Below are positions 20,418-30,152 of a stretch of DNA of 31,410 bases, one piece after another (positions within the stretch are counted from its first letter, which is position 1; the number at the start of each line of letters is the position of its first letter). Origin of the DNA: Scedosporium boydii (Eukaryota; Ascomycota; Sordariomycetes; Microascales; Microascaceae); the NCBI GenBank assembly GCA_002221725.1, contig NJFT01000339.1, positions 1-31,410 of the forward strand, written 5' to 3'. The notes under the pieces were generated by a model. The model made no database searches, was not told where the DNA came from, and worked only from the letters and a program-made list of their open reading frames with translations. Both the position numbers and the translations under genes were made by a program.

Positions 20418-22713
20418 ATGCCCGATACATGGCTATGCTGTGCCCTATGTGGAGAGAAAATCACCGATCAATCTGTCCGGCCAACATGGACGGCTCGGTT
20501 CTATGCGAGTTTGTAGCCCCTCCAAATGTCCAAGACAGTTGAAGAATCTCACACGTGTCCAGTCTTCGCCAATCGATATAGCAACCAGGCTTCCCTGTCT
20601 GGCCCTGGGCGAGTATATTGGAATGGTCATTTTGTCCATGATCTCGATGAGGACGTCTCTCTTCAGATTGATCTAATACTCTCGAGCTTCGAGCCTGTCC
20701 GAATCCCCGGTGTTGCTCCAATATCCATCTGGGGGTCCCCATTTCATATTGCATGCTGGGACCTGCTGTTACTCTCCTCTCCGGGAAAGCCACTGAACAT
20801 CCAAGCACTGTTTAACCTCTGCCTGTCTTTCCCTACCCATGCGCTATCAATTGGGGGCATGACCATGGCGGGTTGATCGAGTATGAAGCAGTGCTTGCAC
20901 CCGGCGAGGAACCTTACCTTCCACGCCCGAGTGCATTCCAAGGCCCTGATCCTTTCGATATTCCAGAACTGCGTCGGATATTCCAGAGCCCTACCGACTA
21001 TCCTCGCTTGGCTTTTGATTCAAATAAGCAACGTACCCAGACTGCCAACACGGCAGAGGCAGACGCTTTTGAACAGTTTTTGAACAGTTTCCAACCGAGA
21101 TACTCTCATGCATTCTCACCTACCTTCCTTCCGGTGATGTGGTTCGTCTGAAGCAAGCGTCTCGCATCTTCGCCAACATTGTTTTGCCAGACTCGTTTTG
21201 GAAGTCTCGCTTCTTTCCCGGACGAGAGCTCGACTATATAATTGAAGCCAGACAGTACTTCTCATCACATGCACGCAAGGGACGCTGGGGATCGATTTTC
21301 AGCATACTAAAAATTCTGAAACGCTGCCACCCAGCTGTGGCAAATAGGATACGGGTTTGGGGTCTGTGTTTATCTCTCCACGGGCTGTTGGAGCTAATGA
21401 AGGATACTAATTGTGATGGAACACCTCTTCAGTCTCCCCTCGAGCCAAACGCTCTACCGCTGGACGATAGACATTGGGTAACCGCTAGCAGATATCTTAA
21501 GTCTCCGAACCACCACTTCAAGCGAGGTTCAAGAGCCCTCTACGAGAGAATGATAATGTTTCCCTCTAGGGCAACCGCAATCTTCGTGTCGACGATTGAG
21601 CTCTTTGGGCGGCGCTATATTTCTGGGCTAAGAATCCTAAACATCAGCGATGAATCTTTTTCGCTTGGGTATAGACACCCGAATACAGAAAAGCTCCTCG
21701 TCTCCCGAGAGAATGGTCCACTTCTAATTACAGGCTTTTGCCTGGCTCACGACCAACGTGGAGTACGCGGGCTTGCCATGATTGATGATACCGGGACGGT
21801 TTGATGTGATCGATCGTTTGAAAGGTGGTTTTGATGTGAGTGATTTTGATCGGCCGCCTCCCCTTATCCTTTTGCAGACGATGTCTCTGAGAGGCCGCCA
21901 TTTCTAATGTCTTCGCGAACTAACCCGGCAACATCAGGCCTTGAAACTTGTCTCGCTCGCCGTGAATTCAGAACGCGAGAAGCCTCTAGGGGCCACGGAC
22001 GCTCAGGTGAGCCTCCGGGATACGACCCTCTGGTATCCCGATATACCACATCCGGCTCTTTCTTTCCTCGGAGTTCCAGAAGAACCCATTTCTAAAACAC
22101 CCCCACCCGAAGAGCTTCCTTTATCTTTTGAAATTTTCGGCGGCCTCAGCGGTGAGAGCACCTCTGATGTCACTAACATCACCGTCCGAACACGTGAATC
22201 TGGAGACGGTCTCGACACTCTGTCGATCGCTGTGAACTTCAGGAACAGGGAGACAGCAGCTGAACTAGGCCTGCAAGGCGCTGAGACCGCGCCTAGCCAT
22301 GACTTCACCATAGATGGCCCTGGAGGAGAACGCATCACCGGCCTTGATCAGTTTCATACATATGGAAGCCTAATAGGGTTCAAGGTTAGTCTAGGCTGTT
22401 CCCTTGCTGCCTTTTGTAGACGAAACATCCTTTAATGCACGATGCCATTCTTCCAGATTTACACAAATCGAAATCGCACTGCCGACTTCCTCTTTACAGT
22501 TCCCAACGAGTTACTATCTCGCGCGACGGAGACGAGTTCCACCCGCACTGATATGGGTGAGACTGTTGTCGGTTTCTGGGCGAGGATGGTGAGTTCAAAT
22601 TCGAACGCGACTAACATCTACGCGGCTTCTTTTCTGACGAGTGCACATTACAGGGCAGCCACAGAGGTATCTTCGACCTGAGCTTGGTGCCTATTGCTTC
22701 TGCAACTGAGTAA
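20418..22713 (+). pseudogene. F-box (DUF7600-like) gene, decayed
   Basis: A large fungal F-box-type gene can be followed from ATG 20418 (CCACCATGCCCGATAC; PDTWLCCALCGEKI) to a stop at 22711-22713, but not in one frame. Recognisable parts: FHIACWDLL, then NWGHDHGGLIEYE, the F-box (FPTEILSCILTYLPSGDVVRL, about 21089-21150), a long region with ASRYLKSPNHHFKRGS, GGFDALKLVSLAV, LWYPDIP, IDGPGGERI and the ending VVGFWARM-GSHRGIFDLSLVP. Lesions: in-frame TAG at 20514-20516; a -1 type shift near 20832; an 11-bp tandem duplication at 21067-21088 that shifts the F-box frame; and a stop (21802-21804) plus shift before KGGFD. The 3' part keeps three good introns: 21836-21937, 22385-22456, 22589-22653. 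F-box proteins pick substrates for SCF ubiquitin ligases. This copy cannot make the full protein. Confidence 0.85.
21067..21088 (+). repeat. 11-bp tandem duplication inside the F-box
   Basis: TTTTGAACAGT occurs twice back to back (21067-21077 and 21078-21088). With one copy the frame reads DAFEQFPTEILSC and enters the F-box; with two copies it runs into another frame. This is a direct view of the mutation that broke the gene at this place. Confidence 0.92.
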
Positions 22714-23940
22714 ACGCCATGAAATTGGTGTGATGGCTGGAAAGAATAGCAGTATGTTATAATAGGAGGTATTTCTCAGTGGAGCTTAAATAAAGCACGC
22801 GTCACACGGATTTAGTGGTTGGGTCCCAGAATGTACATTCGATGAATATCATGTTCCCAACTTCCTGTCTCTGTGGATGGACCTGTTGCTACCAATTTTG
22901 TGCAATGCGAGGAATTGATCATAAAATACTGAAGCCCAAGTGCCTGGTAGTCTTTGCCGGTTAGCGAGGTGGTCGCCAGCTCACAGCAGCATTTATATGT
23001 CAGCTCTATCAAGCACACCTTCATCGCCTGCATCAGAGTGTGGAGTATCAAGGCGCAAGCTCACCTAATTCATGGCATGTATGGAAGATAGTGATGAGAC
23101 CTACCTGCCCGAAGGGTACCCCACAACCTCAGTCGCATGAGGTGGCCAAGCCCATTCTCAATCCTAGAAACGCCGACCCGAACGGCGGGCAGCTTTCAGA
23201 GAGCACACACTCTCAGCTTGGTGGGGAGCCAAAACAACATGGAGAGGCTAAGAGGACCCTTGCGGGGGTATTCCCTTTGACAACTTCAACCCGCGCCCTC
23301 ATAGGCCTGCACCGGCACGCCAGTGACAAAGGGAGGAGGGGCGATTCCTTGTCCACATTCTTTCCCTTCTAGGCAGCAAAACCTACAAAACACAGATGTT
23401 GATGAATGCTCGTAGTAGCTTAGTCCAGCGGCGTGGTCTACTGTATAATACAGCAAAGGAGAAACATGTTCTTTAGGTCAAAGCACTTATTGCCGTTTCA
23501 GGTGCGGGCCGGCCCAAGACCTGGAAAGGCTCACCTTGCGTCAGACTTGGTATCTGCCAACTACCAGACATCACAGTCGTATGTAGGCGCTATTTCCACG
23601 GCAGGGAGAGCATGGCGTCCCGTATCCCATCAGGGACCAGGGTGCCATTCTTAGCAAGGCTTTGATGTTAGTTCTTTTCCAAAATACACCCTATCACAAG
23701 AGGGGTTCCAAGTGATGCTAGATGAGGAGTGAAATAGAAAAGGATGAGCAATATAAGATACTCATTCTCCCCGGAAACGATGATCTCAACGGAGTATGTT
23801 CAAGTCCATCACTGCCGTCCCTCAAGCCCATAACCACACCTCCAACCTCAAGCATTCGATCGTTACGGCGAATCTCGTCCTCCGTCGTTTTCAGCCTTCG
23901 AACTGGTCTATCCCAAGACCGAGAATCCGCCAAACTCACC
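22714..23940. other. 1.2-kb region between F-box pseudogene and nuclease-like gene A
   Basis: No complete gene recognised. On the minus strand at 22812-22945 a frame reading LGLQYFMINSSHCTKLVA and ending HRMYILGPNH looks somewhat protein-like and is preceded by CTCGCTAACC and an acceptor-like TACCAG. I could not find an upstream exon, so it may be the remnant of a gene. The last 100 bp before 23941 resemble the leader of nuclease-like gene B (shared TCGTCCTCNGTCG and GAGAATCC segments). Confidence 0.45.
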
Positions 23941-24689
23941 ATGGTTTTTCAACTACCGAAACAGGAAGAGAAAGTCGGTACTGTAAGCGGCAACTTTCCT
24001 AGACATCCCTTTCTCCGCAACAGTGTGGAGGATCTGTTGTCTTTACCAGTGCACAAGCAACCCAGCTGCCATACCAGGCCAGCCCACCAGGCTCCCGATC
24101 CTCCACTGGGGTATTTGGGCTACGGCTAATCGCGAGATCACAGTATATGGAAGACGCAGAGTTCGAATGGCTGATTCAGAATCGCCTTGTCGCGGGCCAA
24201 TCTGAGGCCCAGACGAACCGAGTTTGGATCATGATTTTGACGGACGTGTTCAAGCGTGCCGATGGCTACTCTACCGGCTCTGAAATGACGTTCGGCGATG
24301 GTCGGGCAGACCTGTTCACAGCTCAGGTCGTCGCCAAAACTCGGCATGAGGAGATGAAATTTCTTATTGTCGAGTGCAAACCCCCTAATCCGCAGGGACA
24401 AGACGAAGTCTGGAGAAAGGCTGCAGAGCAGCTTGAGGGATACCTCACGGCTATTACATCGGAGAGTCGGAGATTTGGGGTTATTTCAGTCGGGAAATAT
24501 GTCCGGTTTTATGAATTGGTGAAGACGGTGAAGACGGTGAAGACGGTGAAGACGGCGAAGACTAGAGGTAAATAGAATTTGACGGACTTTGATGGTGACG
24601 GAAGTGTCTACAGGTTAGACCGCCAATGCCAGTCGGTCACTTCCAAGCTCTTATATTTCAAGAGCCACCATCTCCCCGCTGGGTTTTAG
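23941..24689 (+). CDS. PD-(D/E)XK / HsdR-N-like nuclease-fold protein, copy A
   Basis: Exon 1 23941-23982 (MVFQLPKQEEKVGT), 161-nt intron with donor GTAAGC and acceptor TCACAG, exon 2 from 24144. Read straight, it stops at TAG 24573-24575 (157 aa). Residues suggest a PD-(D/E)XK fold: QSEAQTNRVW helix (33-42), GDGRADLF (D70), FLIVECKPP (E91, K93), EQLEGYL (Q110, Y114), then FGVISVGKYVRFYE, like the GVLTNG-x-WRFY block of type I restriction HsdR N-domains. Function in fungi is unknown to me; nuclease activity is inference. Just after FYEL come five 9-bp repeats (VKT) and the TAG. Beyond it the same frame encodes 37 more residues (NLTDFDGDGSVYRLD...) homologous to copy B. Either the gene is truncated, or 24519-24575 (57 nt, GTGAAG...AATAG) is an intron, which would give 176 aa ending at 24689. 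Confidence 0.7.
24519..24563 (+). repeat. 9-bp coding minisatellite (GTGAAGACG), five units
   Basis: Four perfect GTGAAGACG units (24519, 24528, 24537, 24546) and one variant GCGAAGACT (24555-24563). They encode Val-Lys-Thr repeats near the end of copy A. Copy B lacks them. Each unit begins with a GTGAAG that could serve as a weak splice donor. Confidence 0.88.
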
Positions 24690-25041
24690 ATGTATGGAAG
24701 GAGTAGATCTCCAGATGTTTTCTTTAGAGAGGTATAGAGGGTTCATTAATTGCTGTTCGCCTGTCAGCGTCTTGGCCCATTCTGCTGGTAGAACCGAAAC
24801 CTTGGATCAGATGAATAAGGGTATACTAATATTCTTGGGATTTTCTCAGTATTTTTCTATTTCCCCTATTCCCCACCTGTAATCGGGGAGCGACAGGCTG
24901 GTGGAGACAATCTCTAACAAAGTACAAGAAGTCTGCAGACGTTCGGCACAACGAACTTAGCTGCCTAAACGAGGGGGCTCGACTCTCACGGCTAAAGGAA
25001 AATTGAGAAGAAAAGAAACACGAAATTCGACTCCGCTAACC
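24690..25041. other. Convergent intergenic region copy A / CorA
   Basis: 352 bp between two facing 3' ends. It is A/T-richer than the surroundings, with no gene or repeat seen; presumably the two 3' UTRs. Confidence 0.45.
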
Positions 25042-27375
25042 TTACATGACGGTCCCGTGCGGCGAAACAGGCATACGCTTGCCAAACAGCCTCGTCCGAA
25101 TCTCCTCCCTAAACGCCCAAGTTGTCGTGAAGAAGATGATGACAAAGGCCAAGACGCCACACACCTGCCAGAACCACTTCTCGTTGCGCGTAAGGTCGGT
25201 CATACCTTCGAGGTTCATGCCGAAGTAGCTTGTGAAGAACGAGAGCGGGAGGAAGATGACGGTGACGGCGGTGAAAACGAGGATGGCCTTGTTCTGGCTG
25301 TCAGCCACGATGGCGAGTTCGTTTTGCTCGATGGATTTGAGTTGGAAGAGCTAGAGGTTGACCGATTTAGTATTATTTTTGTCTCTCAGAGAGGAAATTT
25401 GGATAGTACGAAGGGGAGAGAAGTTCCGCTTACTGCTTCGGTTGACAGGCGGAGGTCGACGAGCAACGCCTCGCAGACAGCGAGGGGTTCCTTGACGAGC
25501 GAAATAGCCCAGTTGATCCTCTCTTTGGCAGAGTCACACATCGTCTCATGCGAAGGAGTCGTCGGAGGTATGTCCACGTCGACGGCGCCGTCCCGGGCCA
25601 TTTCGGCTTCGCGCTGGTCAATGGAGAGCTTGAGGCTCTCGAGCATAGAGAGTCTACCGCGAAGGACGTTGCAGATACAGGTCAGCTCGTCCTGACAGGT
25701 GAGGAAATCTCGCACGAGACCAATGGACTCGGTTCTCCTGAAGCGGTCGTATCGGCGGAGTTTCTATGCATACTTCGTTAACTAATGGCCCTCTGTATTG
25801 TTATCAGTATGCCGCCTCGGTCACCACATCTCTTTCTTACCAGTTTCTCGACGACTTGCTTGTAGGCAACGGTCAGACGAGTTAATGACCTGCCCTGGCG
25901 AATATTATGCGGCGCGGCTGCAATCTCGGTAATAAGGTAGATGAGGAACCACTCGACCGTCTTCTCAGGCCAGTTCGTCGTGCCCGACTTCTCGAAGCGC
26001 TTATACAAAAACGCGTACACAGACGCCTCCTCATTCTCCTCGCGTCTGCTCTTAGAGTGCCCAAGATAGGTGTTGAAGTCCTTGTCGAGATAATCAACAC
26101 CGCAAGGGGGTCCCATCGTGAGCAGCATGCCATCAGGTCGGTGGTAATTCCTCACCATCGTCCGCACAAGTTGCGCATTCCTATACGAAGGGTGACCCCA
26201 GAGCGTCTGATAGATGTGACCGGCATTATTCGGATTGACAATGTCAGGCGGGCCGCCTGTCGTCTCCTGCGTACTCATCTGCGTGAGGTGATACGGCACC
26301 ATGCTGAACACGAGATCCCAGAACTCGCTCCGCATCCCCAGGTGCTCGCTACGCCACCGCAGGTCCTCGGCGAGTGGTACACCCATCGCCTTCTCGGCGG
26401 CCTCGTTGAGTAGCTGACGCAGCGGCTCGTTGAAAGGAGAGGTGGCATCGCTGAGGATTCCGTAGACGTCGCGCAACTGTTGGTAGTCCTCGCGGGCGCG
26501 GAAACTGAGGGCCTCAACGGAGAGGTAGGGCCAAGCCTTGCCACCCTGGCCTAGGGCGGTGACTTTGCGACCCTTTCCGGCGTTGAGGAAGAGGTCTTGG
26601 AGGCACTATGATGAGAGTTAGGAGGGATGGGAATTGGCTGATACGATTTTGATCCGTGTAACTTACCGACCAGATGAGGCCTTGGCCAATTGGTGCATAA
26701 CTTTTGACATGTCAGTGGGTGATCGTTGAATGCGACGACGAATCTCACAGGGCCATCGAAATAATCTCACATCCATCGAACGTTCACACCCTCAGGCTTC
26801 TCATGAATATCTGCATAAAATTCAGTCAGTTTCATGCCATTCACACCCACATCTCATATTATCCCCTCTCACTCACATTCGCTAATAAGCGCTCTCATCG
26901 GCACATCATACCGCCTGGAATGATCTCCATAAAAGTCGACAACCCTCACCGAGACATCTCCCGGCGTCGGGAAATGATGCAACACGAGCCCCCTTAATTC
27001 TTCGTCGCTCGGCCTTTTCGGCGCACCCCGCTCCTTTACATTCACCGCTGCTCTCGCCTTAGCCCAGAGACCGCCATCTTCGACAGCCTTCCACTTCCGT
27101 AACCTTTTGAGCGTTTCGGTGTGGCGCCGGTGATCTTCAGCACCGGGGTCTCGGAGCTTCGTTGCGGCAATGAGCTGGTTGCGCTTGCGCACGACCTTGA
27201 AGCGTTGGAGGACTTTGCTGGTGCAGATTGGTTCGGGGATGGTGGCCGGGTCGATGCTGGCGGAGAGTTCTTCCTCCGATGGCAAGGGGACTTTTTTCTC
27301 GGAGTCTTGGGCGAGGGACATTTGTGCGATTGGAGGTGCGGGTGGTAGTGGGGATTGTCGCTCTAGATCGTCCAT
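25042..27375 (-). CDS. CorA-type Mg2+ transporter
   Basis: Six exons on the minus strand: 27375-26877, 26810-26771, 26700-26667, 26605-25841, 25763-25434, 25350-25042; 1977 nt, 658 aa. All five introns are GT-AG and all junctions are in frame. The start ATG gives MDDLERQSP; upstream in-frame codons are only TTG. The long soluble N-terminal part includes RRYDVPMRALISEYIHEKPEGVNVRWIYAPIGQGLIW and DLFLNAGKGRK, then helical segments with RFRRTESIGLVRDFL and LFQLKSIEQNELAIVADSQNKA. Two membrane helices lie at about 578-598 and 615-636, with the CorA selectivity signature GMN at 600-602 (SYFGMNLEG). This is the fungal CorA-like family, probably a plasma or organelle membrane Mg2+ channel; the cation is inferred from GMN. 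The gene is intact, unlike its right-half neighbours. Confidence 0.93.
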
Positions 27376-28897
27376 TATTCGGGAGAGGTCGGTGGGCCCC
27401 AACGTATTAAATACCAATAATTTCTTTTGATTTTATTTGGAGGCCGCTCGATTGAGCCGGTAGAGGCCGTTAGAGTGTGGATCACAGGCGGATGGGACCG
27501 AGTCTCGGTTTGCAACGCTGGCTGTCGCACACTGATTTAGGTATATCGCCATCCGCTAAGGAATCGCAGAGTTGAAAGTCGTCATCGTTGTATGACGGGA
27601 CCAACATCCAAATCAAGGATGCGCCTGGTAAAATGAGGGTTCGGGTCGGTATTATAAACGACCTTAATACACTTTCTCGAACCCCGACGAGAAAAAACAG
27701 GGCGGGTGGGAAGCAATGAAGAGGAGGCGCAGCCAATCAGTCATGGGAATGTCGAGAGATCTTCCTGCATTCTCATCCTTTCTGCCATGGGTGCTTCTCT
27801 TATGGCCGTAGCGGCCTCCAATGACGTTGACGGAGCGAGCCCCGAAGCTGCAGCGGCAACAAGGGGAGCAAGCATCACAGCTTTCTTGGGCCAGGACTCG
27901 GTTCGCCGATCGCGAAATGGCCAGTTTCGATCATACCCTTGCTCCGCCTCGCTTCCTCGCTTTGCGGCAAGCATGGATTTGTGTGTCCTTGGCAGCCCGG
28001 CCACTTCCTTTTCTCTCTTTCCATCTCCTTCTCTATTGCCAACTATCAGTCTCCTCTGGAGCATGGAGCATGATTAACCAGCTCTGCGATTCTCTCCGGC
28101 ACTCCGCGAACGTTTCTGATTATTCAAGTTCACTCTAAATCAATGAGTGGAGTCAATGGATTGGAGGTTGTTGTCGCATTGGTTCCAGCATTGGCGAGAC
28201 CTCTGTTCGCCCTCCACTTCCCGTATCGTGGAAGTCAGCCTGACGGTCTGGAGGACTTGATACAATTCTAAGAGGTTAGCAACGACGATAAGATTCTTTA
28301 AGAGTTTGAGACTTTATATGCCAAAGTCAGCGAGTCTCGTGCCAATTTCTTTCGTCAGGTACATTTGATGTTATGATTTCAATCGTCCAGCGGATCATAG
28401 TTTTGCGCTGTTAGCGCTTGTGCTTAATTTCGTCTAATTATGGTCACAATTGACGATCACCACGGGCCAAGCCGACTGGAATGCCACCATGGGCTGGCGG
28501 CAAGACATCAATTGATATTATCGGACACCCGCAGGCCTGTATCTAAACGTTTGTTCTTATGATGTTGGTTCCTCATGAAGCGCATTGATCCTGTCACTTT
28601 GGAATGTTGCTTTGATCGAGGGATGAGCCCCACCAAAAGTAAATCGGATTCGTACTCTCTCCCAGGCACGCGAGATGACCACGACGGAGCATCGATCAAT
28701 GTCATTTCATCCCAAGCCCAATACCGCTGATCCTCCGCAAGCCCAGTGTGATTGATCCTACCCGAGTTCAACATCATCCTCTTAGCCTTTGCTATGCCAT
28801 CTACGCTAGATTATTAAGCGTTTCGTCCTCTGTCGATTTTAAGCCTTTCAACTATTCGTCTATCTTCAGATCGAGAAGAGAATCCTTCAAACTTGCA
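27376..28897. promoter_or_regulatory. CorA promoter and 1.5-kb gene-free stretch before copy B
   Basis: Divergent interval between the CorA start (minus) and copy B (plus). Open frames reach 123 codons but overlap on opposite strands and show no recognisable product. On the minus strand at 28508-28777 a frame containing EDQRYWAWDEMTLIDAPSW looks mildly protein-like; I cannot place it. The last 100 bp before 28898 are related to the leader of copy A. Confidence 0.45.
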
Positions 28898-29569
28898 ATG
28901 TCAGAACAACAGCCCGAGCAACAGGAGAAGGCTGGCACTGTAAGGCAGCAACTTTCCAGTCTTTCTCATTTCCTTACAATACCCCGTGGCAATGTGAAAG
29001 AGCACCGCAGGCCTCTTTCCTGATCCATCGATCACTCCGCCGGAATCTTTTGCATAACATGAAATTATAGTACATGGGGCTCTACGTGGTCGAAGGGCTG
29101 ATTGAGAATTGCCTTGTCCCCGGCCAAACCGAAGCAGACACAATTCGAGTATGGAGTACGAGTTTGCTCGAGACTTTCAACCGCCCCGGTGGCTATACCG
29201 TCCATTGGACCGTTGGGAATGACAAGGCACACCTTATCACGACTCACGTCGTCCTCGATACCGGGCATGATGAGTATCAGGAGAAAATATTTTTTGTCAT
29301 CCAGTGCAAAGCGCCAGGCTTGGAGGGACAACCGTCAGTGTGGGACGAGGCTGCAGAAAAACCTGAGAGAGTACCTCGGGGGCATAACATCAGACAATCG
29401 GAAGTTTGGAGCTGTTGCAATTGGGAAGTTTGTTCGGTTTTACGAGTTTGGCGAGGCCACGGGCAGTTTGGTGGATTTCGAGGGCGACGGAACCGTCTAT
29501 CAAATGGACCTTCAGTGCCAGACTATCACGGAAAAGCTCACGTACTTCCGAGAACATCATCTCATCTAG
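28898..29569 (+). pseudogene. PD-(D/E)XK / HsdR-N-like protein, copy B, frameshifted
   Basis: Exon 1 28898-28939 (MSEQQPEQQEKAGT), intron 28940-29070 (GTAAGG...TTATAG), exon 2 29071-29569. Exon layout and phase equal copy A (both read GT-intron-YM). Exon 2 reads YMGLYVVEGLIENCLVPGQTEADTIRVW and continues in one frame to WDEAAEK, where an A5 run (29357-29361) has one A too many; the rest (REYLGGITSDNRKFGAVAIGKFVRFYEF, then DFEGDGTVYQMDLQCQTI, ending FREHHLI) is in the next frame. With one A fewer the product would be about 179 aa. The residues aligned with the putative catalytic ones of copy A are changed: ADLF is AHLI (D to H), VECK is IQCK (E to Q) and the QxxxY is N/KxxxY. So this copy looks inactive as a nuclease even if the shift were a sequencing error. 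Confidence 0.75.
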
Positions 29570-30152
29570 TTGAGACCAGCGTTTCGGTGACGCGGTGGGC
29601 CCATCGTCCCGGGAGCCTGGCAGTGGGGTCGTGGGCAGGTGGTTAGGTGGGCGTTGAAGTGCCTTCGTGTTGTTAGATGCTTTTTCGTAGGGGTTAACAG
29701 TTGTTCTTTTGACTGTCCTTGGCCACCTCAAGCGGGTGGCACGGGAACTGCATCTCAGCGGCGGCTCCTGGGAGGGGGTGGCGGCGGGGGCTAACGTCGT
29801 GGAATGAACACGTAGGGAAGTGGAGTGTCCGTAAAGTAAGAAGGTGCCTTGATTATTGTTGCCTTGTTATTTTGGCCTCGACTTGCGGCAGGTTGCGGTG
29901 GCACACTTGCTTGTTCCTGGGCGTGTGGACGGGCAACCCAGCGCGAAAGGGAGTTGGGTTTGAGATTCTTACCGCCACGGAATGGAGGTAATGCATGGGT
30001 ATCAGCCGTCGTGGCCATCGATGACACCGTTGCCCATTGTCCCGTAGCACGTTCTACGCCATCTTCCACCGAGGATTTGGGGGTAATGCTCCGCCTATAT
30101 ACCTTGCGCGTTAGTCCACGCGAACGTAATTGCAAAGCAGAGAGATGGAGCC
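29570..30152. other. Convergent intergenic region copy B / kinase
   Basis: 583 bp between the stop of copy B and the stop of the minus-strand kinase. It contains a G-rich stretch around 29760-29790 (GGGAGGGGGTGGCGGCGGGGG). No gene or repeat recognised. Confidence 0.45.

Noticed and set aside
23400..23480. tRNA-like segment (AGCTTAGTCCAGCGGC followed by a CTGTATAATACAG hairpin)
   Set aside because: No T-loop GGTTCRA box or acceptor stem closes the cloverleaf; likely chance.
20514..24575. RIP (C-to-T at CpA) as the cause of the TAG codons in the F-box gene and copy A
   Set aside because: Both stops could derive from CAG, but the surrounding sequence is not broadly TpA-rich and the other lesions are indels; RIP cannot be claimed without index calculations.
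28508..28777. Minus-strand frame containing EDQRYWAWDEMTLIDAPSW
   Set aside because: Protein-like for a short stretch, but no flanking exon or family could be named; mentioned only within the intergenic entry.
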